DNA from: an uncultured Rhodospirillales bacterium
Lineage (GTDB): Bacteria > Pseudomonadota > Alphaproteobacteria > ATCC43930 > CGMCC-115725
Length of the DNA stretch: 64,000 bases
Direction: 5' to 3'
Assembly: GCA_903822185.1 (NCBI GenBank)
Contig: CAIJOA010000017.1
Span: 124,001-188,000 of the forward strand
Below are positions 20,354 through 28,648 of the stretch, piece by piece (positions within the stretch are counted from its first letter, which is position 1; each line of letters begins with the position of its first letter). A program made the translations under genes and the position numbers. The notes beneath the pieces were generated by a model. The model had not been told where the DNA came from. It ran no database searches and saw only the letters and a program-made list of their open reading frames with translations.

Positions 20354-21136
20354 ATGGACGAACTTCTCGCACGGCGCGCTCTTCTCGCCATTCTGTTCTC
20401 GTCGGTTCCTTGGGCTGCCTACGCCCAGGGTTCGTTCCTCGACCAGGGCAAGGGACTGCTAGACCAGGTTCCCGGTGTCGGCGGGAACAAGAACAGCGGC
20501 GGCAGCACGGGTGGCGGCGCCGGCGCAAGCCTCAGCCAGGGCGATATCAGCGCGGGCCTCAAGGACGCGCTGAAAGTCGCGTCGCAGCGCGTCGTCGGCC
20601 GTGTCGGCAAGACCGACGGCTATTGGAGCGATTCCTCGATCCGCATTCCATTGCCCGGCCCTCTGTCGAACATCGAAGGTCCGTTGAAGTCGGCGGGCGC
20701 CGGCGGGATGCTGGACGATCTGCATCAAAAAATGAATCACGCTGCCGAACAAGCCGCGCCCAAGGCGCTCAACATCTTCACCGATGCGGCCTCGAAGATG
20801 TCGATCACCGATGCGCGTGGCATCCTGCAGGGACCGCAGGATTCGGCGACGCAGTATTTCAAACGCACCACGTCGAACACGCTGACCACCTCGTTCCGCC
20901 CCGTCATCGACAACAGCCTGTCGCAAGTCGGCGCGGTCAAATCGCTGAACAGCGTACAAAGCCAAGCCTCGTCGATCCCGATGCTGGGCCAGCAGGCCAA
21001 GGGCTTCAGCCTCACCGACTTCACCCTCGGCAAGGCGCTCGATGGGCTGTTCCATTATCTCGGCGTCGAAGAAGCCTCGATCCGCAGCAACCCCGCGGCG
21101 CGCACCACCGACCTGCTGAAGAAAGTCTTCAGCTAA
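20354..21136 (+). CDS. DUF4197 family exported protein
   Basis: A 260-residue protein with a signal peptide of about 24 residues ending AYAQG. A Gly/Ser-rich linker (residues 45-62) precedes a helical DUF4197 domain: GLKDALKVASQRVVGRVGK, SIRIPLPGPLSNIE, MNHAAEQAAPKALNIF and FKRTTS are recognisable family segments. The C-terminus has FTLGKALDGLFHYLGVEEASIR. It is predicted periplasmic, with no known activity. It is monocistronic and followed by repeat A2. Confidence 0.87.
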   Translation: MDELLARRALLAILFSSVPWAAYAQGSFLDQGKGLLDQVPGVGGNKNSGGSTGGGAGASLSQGDISAGLKDALKVASQRVVGRVGKTDGYWSDSSIRIPLPGPLSNIEGPLKSAGAGGMLDDLHQKMNHAAEQAAPKALNIFTDAASKMSITDARGILQGPQDSATQYFKRTTSNTLTTSFRPVIDNSLSQVGAVKSLNSVQSQASSIPMLGQQAKGFSLTDFTLGKALDGLFHYLGVEEASIRSNPAARTTDLLKKVFS

Positions 21137-21147
21137 TCCATTCTTCT

Positions 21148-21225
21148 CGTCATTGCGAGCGTAGCGAAGCAATCCAGTTTGTCCGCACACTGGATTGCTT
21201 CGTCGTTTCACTCCTCGCAATGACG
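21148..21225 (+). repeat. Intergenic palindromic repeat, family A copy 2
   Basis: CGTCATTGCGAG at the left and CTCGCAATGACG at the right, with inner arms CGAAGCAATCCAG / CTGGATTGCTTCG. The long insert is on the right, so it has the same orientation as the copy at 2904-2982. It lies between tandem genes, directly upstream of the palindrome at 21237. Confidence 0.9.
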
Positions 21226-21236
21226 GATAGGTGTTA

Positions 21237-21266
21237 GCTGCATTTCCGCATATTCGGAAATGCAGC
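21237..21266. promoter_or_regulatory. Probable IclR-type operator, site 1
   Basis: GCTGCATTTCCG-N6-CGGAAATGCAGC is a perfect 12-6-12 inverted repeat about 17 bases upstream of a -35 box. Its core TTCCG-N6-CGGAA recurs at 24185-24200 in the promoter of the nearby IclR gene. The position, just upstream of -35, suits an activator. Confidence 0.65.
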
Positions 21267-21283
21267 GGAGGCGCTTCTCAAAA

Positions 21284-21311
21284 TTGACTGTCTTCCCCCC
21301 ACGCGTAACGT
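21284..21311 (+). promoter_or_regulatory. Probable promoter of the aldolase/binding-protein operon
   Basis: TTGACT at 21284-21289 and TAACGT at 21306-21311, spaced by 16 bases. The -10 box is weak, which fits dependence on an activator bound at 21237-21266. Confidence 0.45.
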
Positions 21312-21385
21312 GACACGGTCGCTGTGCGACGCCAGCGGCGGGCTTCGACCCGTTGCGGAAAAACAGATCGGGGAGAAGCGACGCC

Positions 21386-22198
21386 ATGCCAAACGCCTTT
21401 GGAAGAATCACGACACGGCTGGGGCTGATCGCCGCGGCGCTCATTCTCCTGCAACCGATAACGGCACACGCCGACGCCGATGCCGATCTGAAAGTCGCGT
21501 TGAGCGAGCTCGTTTCCGCCAATCACATTCTGTACGACCAGGGCATCTTCGACGGCTACGGCCATATCAGTTTCCGCAGTCCGAAAGACAAGACGCATTT
21601 CTTCATGTCGCGCGCCGTCGCGCCGGCCAGCGTCACCGCCGACGACATCATGGAATTCGATGCCGACGCCAAGCCGATCGATCAGAAAGGCCGCGAGATC
21701 TACATCGAGCGTTTTATCCATTCCGAAATCTACAAAGCGCGCCCCGACGTCAACGCGGTTGTGCATAGCCATTCGCCGACGGTCATTCCGTTCAGCATCT
21801 CGCAAGTGCCGATGCGCGCGACCTTCCACGATGCCTCGTTCCTTTATACCGGCGCGCCGGTGTTCGATGTGCGCAGCTCGGCGGGTGACGGCACCAACAT
21901 GCTGGTGATGACGCCGGCGCTGGGCAAGGCGTTGGCCGAAACGTTGGGCAAAAACGCGGTCGCGCTCATCCGTGGTCACGGCGAAGCCGTTGTCGGGCCG
22001 ACCATCCATGTCGTCGTGTCGCGCGCGATCTACACCGAGGAGAACGCGAAGCTGCAGCTTCAGGCTTTGTCGCTGGGCGGGCCGCTCAATTACCTGACCC
22101 CTGCTGAAGGCGAGAAGGTCGAGACCTTGGCCAACACCGGTGGGCTGTGGCGCGTCTGGAATGCCTGGGTCGCCAAGGCCGAGAAGGATCTCCGTTGA
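21386..22198 (+). CDS. Exported class II aldolase/adducin-like protein
   Basis: A 270-residue class II aldolase-fold protein. The zinc ligands are visible in VVHSHSP (two His) and RGHGEAVVG (third His), with GYGHISFRSPKD as the phosphate/substrate loop. Unusually it has a signal peptide (residues about 1-30, ending ITAHA before DADAD), placing it in the periplasm; family members normally act in the cytoplasm as aldolases or decarboxylases. ATG 21386 follows GGGGAGAAG and is preferred over an ATG 33 bases upstream. Its TGA overlaps the ATG of the solute-binding protein, so the two are coupled. Confidence 0.82.
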   Translation: MPNAFGRITTRLGLIAAALILLQPITAHADADADLKVALSELVSANHILYDQGIFDGYGHISFRSPKDKTHFFMSRAVAPASVTADDIMEFDADAKPIDQKGREIYIERFIHSEIYKARPDVNAVVHSHSPTVIPFSISQVPMRATFHDASFLYTGAPVFDVRSSAGDGTNMLVMTPALGKALAETLGKNAVALIRGHGEAVVGPTIHVVVSRAIYTEENAKLQLQALSLGGPLNYLTPAEGEKVETLANTGGLWRVWNAWVAKAEKDLR

Positions 22199-23385
22199 TG
22201 AACCGCGCGATCCTCGCCGCCGCGTTGCTGCTGGCGACGCCGGCCTTTGCCGCCGATGCGCCGGGCGTCACCAAGACCGAAATCAAGATCGGCCAGACCA
22301 TGCCCTATAGCGGTCCGGCTTCGGTCAGCGGCGCCAACGGCCTCGCCGATCAGGCCTTGATGAAATGGGTCAACGATCAAGGCGGCATCAACGGCCGCAA
22401 GGTCAATCTTCTGTCGGTCGATGACGCCTATTCACCGCCCAAGACCGTCGAACAGACGCGCAAGCTAGTCGAGCAGGACGAGGTCGCCTTCATCTTCCGC
22501 AGCATGGGGACCGCGCCCAACACGGCGATCGCGAAGTACCTCAACGATCGCAAGATCCCGCAGTTGTTCATCGGTAGCAGCGCCAGCGATTGGAACGATC
22601 CGGTGAAGCGGCCGTGGAGCATGGGCGGCTCGATCAGCTATCAGATGGAAGCCGGCATCTATGCCCGTTACGCGCTGGAAAAGAACCCCAACGCCAAGAT
22701 GGCGGTGCTGTATCAGAACGACGATCTGGGCAAAGATTATTACAACGGATTGAAGAAAGCCCTGGGCGAGAAGGGCATGTCGCACATCGTCAAGGATACG
22801 AGCTTCGAGATTTCCGACGCGACGGTCGATTCGCAGGTCGTCTCGTTGCAGGATTCCGGCGCCGACGTGCTGTTCCTGTTCTCGACCGTTCGCCCGACCT
22901 CGATGGCGATCCGTAAGAGCCACGATATCGGCTGGAAGCCGATGATCTTCATCATCAACAACGCCAACACCGTCGCCGGCACCTTGCGCCCGGCCGGTCT
23001 CGACAAGTCGGTCGGCGTCATCACCGGCACCTATGTGAAGGACCCGTTCGACCCGCAATGGAAGGACGACGAAGGCGTCAAGGAATGGAACGCCTATATG
23101 GACAAGTATCTGCCCAATGCGGACAAGGGCGACGTCTCGAACGTGTTGTCCTCGGTCATCGGACGCATGCTGATCCAGACGCTGAAACAGGCAGGCGACG
23201 ATTTAAGCCGCGAGAACATCATGAAGCAGGCGCGCAATCTGCACGGCGTCACCGCGCCGATGCTGCTGCCCGGCATCACCTACAACACCAGCCCGGAAGA
23301 CTACCGGCCGCTGAAGCAGCTTCAGCTCGCGCGGTTCGACGGCGAACGATGGGTGCGGTTCGGCGAGTTGATTACCGGGGAGTGA
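22198..23385 (+). CDS. Branched-chain-type ABC substrate-binding protein
   Basis: A 395-residue periplasmic binding protein of the LivJ/Peripla_BP_6 class. Signal peptide MNRAILAAALLLATPAFAA; mature start GVTKTEIKIGQTMPYSGPAS. The GGINGRKVNLLSVDDAYSPPKTVEQTRKL region and the ALYQNDDLGKDY-like hinge (here VLYQNDDLGKDY) are typical. Homologues bind amino acids, amides or aromatic acids. No permease genes adjoin. Coupling with the exported aldolase and a shared regulator site suggest a dedicated ligand. Its 3' end overlaps the IclR gene by 14 bases (convergent). Confidence 0.88.
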   Translation: MNRAILAAALLLATPAFAADAPGVTKTEIKIGQTMPYSGPASVSGANGLADQALMKWVNDQGGINGRKVNLLSVDDAYSPPKTVEQTRKLVEQDEVAFIFRSMGTAPNTAIAKYLNDRKIPQLFIGSSASDWNDPVKRPWSMGGSISYQMEAGIYARYALEKNPNAKMAVLYQNDDLGKDYYNGLKKALGEKGMSHIVKDTSFEISDATVDSQVVSLQDSGADVLFLFSTVRPTSMAIRKSHDIGWKPMIFIINNANTVAGTLRPAGLDKSVGVITGTYVKDPFDPQWKDDEGVKEWNAYMDKYLPNADKGDVSNVLSSVIGRMLIQTLKQAGDDLSRENIMKQARNLHGVTAPMLLPGITYNTSPEDYRPLKQLQLARFDGERWVRFGELITGE

Positions 23386-24130
23386 TAGCCGGTTCGGCCG
23401 GTTGGACGAGACGCGTCAGATGATCGCCCAGAATCGCGGCGAGCGTCGCGACACGTTGCTCGATCCGATCGGCCGGACCGCCGATCCCGATCGCCAGCCG
23501 TTGCTTGTGATAGGCGATCGGCACCGGCGCGGCGATGATCGCCGCGTTCGGATTGATCGTATCCTTGATGAAGATGTAGCCGTCGCGGCGGCACGTCTCG
23601 ATCTGAATCATCAGCGCGGCGAAGGGCAATTCCTTACGGTCACACAAGCCGCGCGCCAGCGAACGGCGATAAACGCGCTCGATGAAATCGTCTTCTTCGA
23701 GGCTGAGCAGCGCGCAGCCAACGCCGGATTTGACCAGCGGCCGATGCGTGCGCCGGCCGGTGGTGATGGCGCGCGCGGGCTCTTTGGCCTCGAGCACACC
23801 GAGATACAGCACCTCAAGATCGTTGGGTGTGCCGAGCAATACCGTGTCGCCGGTCGCTTCGCGCAACGCGTTCAGGGTTTCGACCGGGTAACTGCGCGGC
23901 AGGATCTCGGTCATGATCCAGTCGCCCAGTTCACCCAACCGCGTTGTCGGGAAATAGGTTCGGGTGACCGGATCGAAACTGATATAGCCGCCGGCCGAGA
24001 GCGTCTTGAGAATGTCGGCGACGCTGGACGACGGATAGCCGAAATCCCGCACCAGTTCCTTCAGCGACAAGGGCCGCTGCAACAGGCGGAAGCGTTCGAG
24101 GATTTCAAAGGCGCGGGTGATCGAGCTCAT
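23372..24130 (-). CDS. IclR-family transcriptional regulator
   Basis: A 252-residue regulator. The N-terminal winged helix is ITRAFEILERFRLLQRPLSLKE, then YPSSSVADILKTLSAGGYI (about residues 30-50). The C-terminal effector domain has LGELGDWIMTEILPR, GDTVLLGTPNDLEVLYLGVLE and SLARGLCDRKELPFA. IclR proteins sense small organic acids. The divergent promoter contains TTCCG-N6-CGGAA, also found before the aldolase operon, so this protein probably controls both units as well as itself. Confidence 0.9.
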   Translation of the reverse strand: MSSITRAFEILERFRLLQRPLSLKELVRDFGYPSSSVADILKTLSAGGYISFDPVTRTYFPTTRLGELGDWIMTEILPRSYPVETLNALREATGDTVLLGTPNDLEVLYLGVLEAKEPARAITTGRRTHRPLVKSGVGCALLSLEEDDFIERVYRRSLARGLCDRKELPFAALMIQIETCRRDGYIFIKDTINPNAAIIAAPVPIAYHKQRLAIGIGGPADRIEQRVATLAAILGDHLTRLVQPAEPAITPR

Positions 24131-24184
24131 GCCAGGCCGATCCTATGCCCGAAAGACGCTTTCGTTAAGGCGTCACCGCGAACC

Positions 24185-24200
24185 TTCCGCCAATACGGAA
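24185..24200. promoter_or_regulatory. Probable IclR-type operator, site 2
   Basis: TTCCG-CCAATA-CGGAA lies between the divergent IclR and VOC genes, 55 bases from the IclR start and 77 from the VOC start. It matches the core of the perfect palindrome at 21237-21266. Confidence 0.6.
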
Positions 24201-24277
24201 ATGACCTTGCGCACGCGTTTGGGGATTTGCCCGCGCGCAGCGGCACTTTACCTTCGGTCGCTTAAGGAGATACCGCG

Positions 24278-25144
24278 ATGAGTTCCGCCACAGTAACAGC
24301 CGTCCGCAGCATCACGCTGGGCGTGACCGATCTTTCCGCCAGCACGAAGTTCTATACCGAGATCTGGGGCCTCACCCCCGTAGCCGAGAGCAAAGACGCG
24401 GTCTATCTGCGCGGCACCGGTCCTTATCATCATCTTCTGGCGCTGGTCGCCCATCCGCAACCACAGGTGCTGGGGCTCGATATGCTGGCCGACGATCGTG
24501 CGGCGGTCGAGGCGCTGCATCAATCCATCAAAGCGTCACCAGCGACACAGGTCGGTGCGCCCGGCACCATCGATGCGCCCGGCGGCGGCTACGGCTTCGG
24601 CTTCGTCGATCCCGAGGGCCGCACCGTGCGTGTCCTGACTGGTGATGCGCGCCATGCCGATACGGCGGCGCAGCCGGACAAGCCGTCGAAGATCACCCAT
24701 GCTGTCTTGAATTCCGGCGACATGGACGCAGCCTCGGCTTTCTATCAGCAACATCTCGGCTTCCATCAGAAGAACCGGATCGAGCGGATGTGTTTCCTCC
24801 AATGCAACGAGGATCATCATTCGCTGGCTTTCGCGCTGGGCAAAGCCAGTTCGCTCAATCATCTCGCCTTCGCGATGCAAGATGTCGGATCGGTGTCGCG
24901 CGGCGCGGCGCGGATGTTGTCGCATGGCTTCGTGATGGGATGGGGCGTCGGCCAGCACACGGCAGGCGAAGACGTCTATGCCTATTTCGAAGGCCCCGAG
25001 GGCGGCGGCATCGAGTACATCACCAAGGTGCCCGACGGCTGGCTGGGCAGCAAAGACAATACCGATCATTGGGATGTCGCCCTGCGCCCGACCGAGAAGC
25101 AGGCTGCCGCGATGCGGCGCATTCCCTTCCGCGTGGAAGGTTGA
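24278..25144 (+). CDS. VOC-family extradiol dioxygenase-like protein
   Basis: A 288-residue protein with two vicinal-oxygen-chelate domains, the layout of type I extradiol ring-cleavage dioxygenases. Domain 1 (about residues 8-125) starts SITLGVTDLSASTKFYTEIWGL. Domain 2 (about 140-270) has HAVLNSGDMDAASAFYQQHLGF, HHSLAFALG and EGPEGGGIEYIT, which contribute two His and one Glu that can bind Fe(II). GGAGAT lies 6-11 bases before the ATG. It forms an operon with the Rieske oxygenase 3 bases downstream and probably acts on its hydroxylated product. Confidence 0.85.
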   Translation: MSSATVTAVRSITLGVTDLSASTKFYTEIWGLTPVAESKDAVYLRGTGPYHHLLALVAHPQPQVLGLDMLADDRAAVEALHQSIKASPATQVGAPGTIDAPGGGYGFGFVDPEGRTVRVLTGDARHADTAAQPDKPSKITHAVLNSGDMDAASAFYQQHLGFHQKNRIERMCFLQCNEDHHSLAFALGKASSLNHLAFAMQDVGSVSRGAARMLSHGFVMGWGVGQHTAGEDVYAYFEGPEGGGIEYITKVPDGWLGSKDNTDHWDVALRPTEKQAAAMRRIPFRVEG

Positions 25145-25147
25145 GCC

Positions 25148-26419
25148 ATGGTCACGGTCGCGGAGAACAAGCTTTTGACGCAAGTCGGCCCCGGCACGCC
25201 GATGGGCGAGCTGATGCGCCGCTATTGGATACCGGCGGCGATGTCGAGCGAGCTGATCGCCGATGCCGCGCCGACGCGGCTGATGCTGCTGGGCGAACAG
25301 TTGCTGGCGTTTCGCGACAGCACCGGGCGCGTCGGGATTCTCGATCATCAATGCCCGCATCGTTGCGCTTCGCTGTTCTTTGGACGCAACGAAGAAGGCG
25401 GGCTGCGCTGCATCTATCACGGTTGGAAGTTCGACGTCGATGGCAACTGCCTCGACATGGCGAACGTGCCGCCGCATCAGGATTTCAAATCGAAGATCCA
25501 CGCGACCGCCTACAAGGTGATCGAGCGCAACGGCCTCGTCTGGACCTATATGGGAAAAGGCACGCCGCCGGCATTGCCCGAGATCGAAGCGACGATGCTC
25601 CCCGAGAGCGCGGCGACCTTCAACTGGATGCAGCGCGAGTGCAATTACCTGCAGGTGCTGGAAGGTGATCTTGACACCTCGCATACCGATTTCCTGCATG
25701 GCGGTGCGCGCACCGAGAAAGTCTATGCGCCCGATGATCCGCGCCGCTTCGGTGCGATCAATCGCGCGCCCGAATATGAAGTGCGCGAAACCGATTGGGG
25801 CACGATGTACGGCGCCTATCGTCCGGCCGATCCGGGTGAGACCTATTGGCGCGTCGCGCATTTCATGTTTCCGTTCTGGACGATCACGCCCAGCGGCCCG
25901 TTCGGTAAACATCTGTACGCCCGCGCCTGGGTGCCGATGGACGACACGCACACCATGTCGCTACGCATCGTCGGCAATGCCGGCCGCGTCGATCCGGGTG
26001 GCGCCAAACAACTCGGCATCGTCACCGGTCTCGAAGACCTTTTGCCGAACACGAGCGATTGGTACGGCCGCTTCCGCCCGCACACGAATGCCGAGAATGA
26101 TTACCTGATCGATCGCGACAAGCAGCGCCGCAACAGTTTCTCGGGCATTCCCGGCATCGCCGCCGAGGATCAGGCCGTGACCGAAAGCATGGGCGCCGTC
26201 ACCAACCGCCCCGCCGAACATCTCGCCCCCAGCGACCGCATGATCGCCGTAACGCGCCGCCGCATGATGGACGCGGCGACCGATCTGGCGAATGGCAAAG
26301 AAGCGCCGATCGATTCTTATGCACGGGCACGCGGCGGTTATTTCGTCGCGACGCAGGGCAAGGCTTTGGTCGATGCGTATGACGAGGTGACTGGCGCGAC
26401 AGTGAAGGTGCCGGCTTAG
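25148..26419 (+). CDS. Rieske aromatic ring-hydroxylating oxygenase, alpha subunit
   Basis: A 423-residue oxygenase of the phthalate 4,5-dioxygenase / vanillate demethylase group. The Rieske [2Fe-2S] ligands are C69 and H71 (CPHRCASLFFG) and C88 and H91 (RCIYHGWKFD). The mononuclear iron site is expected in LEGDLDTSHTDFLHG near residue 178. Such enzymes need a separate reductase, which is not encoded here. Co-transcribed with the VOC dioxygenase, it probably performs ring hydroxylation or O-demethylation of an aromatic acid. Confidence 0.9.
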   Translation: MVTVAENKLLTQVGPGTPMGELMRRYWIPAAMSSELIADAAPTRLMLLGEQLLAFRDSTGRVGILDHQCPHRCASLFFGRNEEGGLRCIYHGWKFDVDGNCLDMANVPPHQDFKSKIHATAYKVIERNGLVWTYMGKGTPPALPEIEATMLPESAATFNWMQRECNYLQVLEGDLDTSHTDFLHGGARTEKVYAPDDPRRFGAINRAPEYEVRETDWGTMYGAYRPADPGETYWRVAHFMFPFWTITPSGPFGKHLYARAWVPMDDTHTMSLRIVGNAGRVDPGGAKQLGIVTGLEDLLPNTSDWYGRFRPHTNAENDYLIDRDKQRRNSFSGIPGIAAEDQAVTESMGAVTNRPAEHLAPSDRMIAVTRRRMMDAATDLANGKEAPIDSYARARGGYFVATQGKALVDAYDEVTGATVKVPA

Positions 26420-26441
26420 ACAGTCTGCATAGAGCGATCGA

Positions 26442-26536
26442 GCGTCCCTCGACTTCGCTCGGGATGAGGCGAGATAGGGGGCTGCATCCAGTGCCGCGCA
26501 GTCTCTGTCCTCATCCCGAGCGAAGTCGAGGGACGC
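26442..26536. repeat. Intergenic inverted repeat, family C copy 2
   Basis: Perfect 28-base arms (26442-26469 and 26509-26536), beginning GCGTCCCTCGACTTCGCTCG and ending GAGGGACGC, surround a 39-base centre. It lies between the convergent ends of the Rieske gene and the aldolase/dehydrogenase gene and is related to 17186-17290. Confidence 0.9.
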
Positions 26537-26566
26537 ACGAAGCGAGAGCAATAAGCTTTCTTCGAG

Positions 26567-28627
26567 CTACCGCAGCGTCGCCGCGATGTTGCCGCCATCG
26601 ACGGTGGTGACGTCCGCAGTCGTCTTCAACGACAGAGCCTGATGCAGGAAAGCCTGCGCCACATCTTCCGCCGTCACTTCACGGCCGAGAAGATTCCCGC
26701 TCATGTAATCATGCTCGGACAGGCCGCGCGCCTTTGAACGTTCGGCGATCATTTCCGGCGTCAGCAAACCGCTGCGGATGCGGTCGGCATTGACCGCATT
26801 GGCGCGGATGCCGTCCTTGCCATAATCGAGCGCATATTGGCGCGAGAGGAACAGCGTCGCGGCCTTCGGCAAACCGTAAGGCCCGAAATCAGGGCCGGGA
26901 TTGATCGCTTGTTTCGAGACGTTGAACAGCAAGCAGCCGCCCGTCCCTTGCGCGAGCATGATCTTCACCGCTGCCTGGGCCACGCGTTGATGCGCGAAGA
27001 AGTTGAGCTCGAAGCTTTTGCGCAAGACAGCTTCATCGACTTCACCGATCCGCCCCTGCGAAGCCGCGCCCGCATTCGAGATGACGATATCGACGCCGCC
27101 GAAATGCGCGGCGACGCGATCGAACGCCGCGCTGATCGATGAAGCATCCAGCACATCGCAAGCAAGACCGAGCGCCGTGCCGCCAAGCTTCTTTGCCGCC
27201 ACCGTTGCCGCGTTGCCGTCGAGATCGAGCACCGCGACTTCAGCGCCGTTGTCTTTGAAGAGTTTGGCGCAGGCTGCGCCGATCGCACCCGCCCCGCCGG
27301 TGATGGCGACGACCTGACCCGCCAGCGGCTTTTCCGCTGCGCTGCCCAGCTTCGCCTGTTCTAGCGACCAATATTCCATGTCGAAGAGATCGGCTTCGGA
27401 CAGCGCCTCGAAGGTACCGATCGCTTCGGCATCGGTGATGGTGAGGACCGTGTTCTCGGCGATGTCGGCAGCGATGGCCGCGTCCTTTTTGCTGCGTCCC
27501 ATGCCGAACAAGCCGACGCCCGGCACCAACGCGACGCGCGGCAGCGGATCGAGTTCGCGCTTGGCCGGATCGCGACCCGCATTGTTGCGCTGGAAGTAAG
27601 CGTGATAGGCGGCAACGAAAGCATCGGCGGATTGGCGCGCGGCTTTCTTGAAGCCGGCGAGATCACCGGCATCCGGCGCGGGCAGGATCAACGGGATGTT
27701 CTTCGTACGGATCGTGTGATCGGGCGTCACAACGCCGTGCTGCGCGTAGCGCTTCAGCTCCGTGCCGTTGACGTAAGCCAGCACCGCCGGCGAAGCGCGG
27801 AAGTCGAGCACGAGGCGACGCCATGCGCCTTCTTGTTTCGCATCCTTCTCGGCGGCAATGCCGCGAATGATGGGACCGATCGCCGCGACGTTCGCGAGCG
27901 ATTTCGGCAGTGGGGCGGCATCGAAAACCGTTTTGCGTTTCGTCGCCAGCCGTTCCTCGGCGCGCGTCACCATCGCGATCATGCGTTCATAGGCTTCGCG
28001 CGCATCTTTGCCGAAAGTGAAGATGCCGTGCTTCAGCAGCACCAGCCCTTCGACGGACGGATCGGCTTCATAGACTTCGGCTGCTTTCTTGGCGAGGGCG
28101 AAGCCCGGCATGATGTAGGGCACGAGCCCCATGCGCTTGCCGTAAATCTCGGCGCAGAGTTCGGCGGCGTTCGGCTGGTCGGCGATGCTGAGCACCGCGG
28201 TCGAATGGGTGTGATCGACGAATTTATGCGGCAGGAACGCATGCAGCAGCGTTTCGACCGAGGGATTCGGCGAACCCGGATCGAGCAGATTGGCACGTTG
28301 AAACCGGACCATGTCTTCGTCCGAGAGCTTGTCGCGTTCGCGCAGTTTAAGGAGCGGCGTCATCCGCACGGCGGGAAGACCCGCCGGCTCGATATCGCCC
28401 ATGTCCCAGCCGCTGCCTTTGACGCACAGCGCTTCAACATCGTCGCCCGACAAGTCTTTGACCGTCGTCTTGACCGAGGTGTTGCCGCCGCCATGCATGA
28501 CGAGCAGCGGGTCCTGGCCCAACAAACGCGAGGTGTAAACACGGAGTGCGACGTCGCGGCCGATGCCCTGTTGGGCATAGCGCGTCACCATCGCCTCGGC
28601 TTCGGTATCCTGCCAACGGCTTTTCAT
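26567..28627 (-). CDS. Bifunctional class II aldolase / short-chain dehydrogenase
   Basis: A 686-residue fusion resembling the RhaD/RhaE-type rhamnulose-1-phosphate aldolase/lactaldehyde dehydrogenase. The N-terminal aldolase half has GGGNTSVKTTVKDLSGDDVE near 40 and the zinc-type HTHSTAVLSIAD motif (DHTHS) near 137. The C-terminal SDR half has the NAD motif VVAITGGAGAIGAACAKLF near 440, SNAGAAS near 520 and the catalytic YGLPKAA. No other rhamnose genes are near, so the sugar substrate is uncertain. It starts 21 bases after nadC and may be transcribed with nadA-nadC. Confidence 0.88.
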   Translation of the reverse strand: MKSRWQDTEAEAMVTRYAQQGIGRDVALRVYTSRLLGQDPLLVMHGGGNTSVKTTVKDLSGDDVEALCVKGSGWDMGDIEPAGLPAVRMTPLLKLRERDKLSDEDMVRFQRANLLDPGSPNPSVETLLHAFLPHKFVDHTHSTAVLSIADQPNAAELCAEIYGKRMGLVPYIMPGFALAKKAAEVYEADPSVEGLVLLKHGIFTFGKDAREAYERMIAMVTRAEERLATKRKTVFDAAPLPKSLANVAAIGPIIRGIAAEKDAKQEGAWRRLVLDFRASPAVLAYVNGTELKRYAQHGVVTPDHTIRTKNIPLILPAPDAGDLAGFKKAARQSADAFVAAYHAYFQRNNAGRDPAKRELDPLPRVALVPGVGLFGMGRSKKDAAIAADIAENTVLTITDAEAIGTFEALSEADLFDMEYWSLEQAKLGSAAEKPLAGQVVAITGGAGAIGAACAKLFKDNGAEVAVLDLDGNAATVAAKKLGGTALGLACDVLDASSISAAFDRVAAHFGGVDIVISNAGAASQGRIGEVDEAVLRKSFELNFFAHQRVAQAAVKIMLAQGTGGCLLFNVSKQAINPGPDFGPYGLPKAATLFLSRQYALDYGKDGIRANAVNADRIRSGLLTPEMIAERSKARGLSEHDYMSGNLLGREVTAEDVAQAFLHQALSLKTTADVTTVDGGNIAATLR

Positions 28628-28648
28628 GCGGCGATCATAAAAGACGGA

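Noticed and set aside
24536-25951. A 471-codon open frame on the minus strand
   Set aside because: It is antisense to the VOC and Rieske genes, with no family match and a composition typical of a reading-frame shadow.
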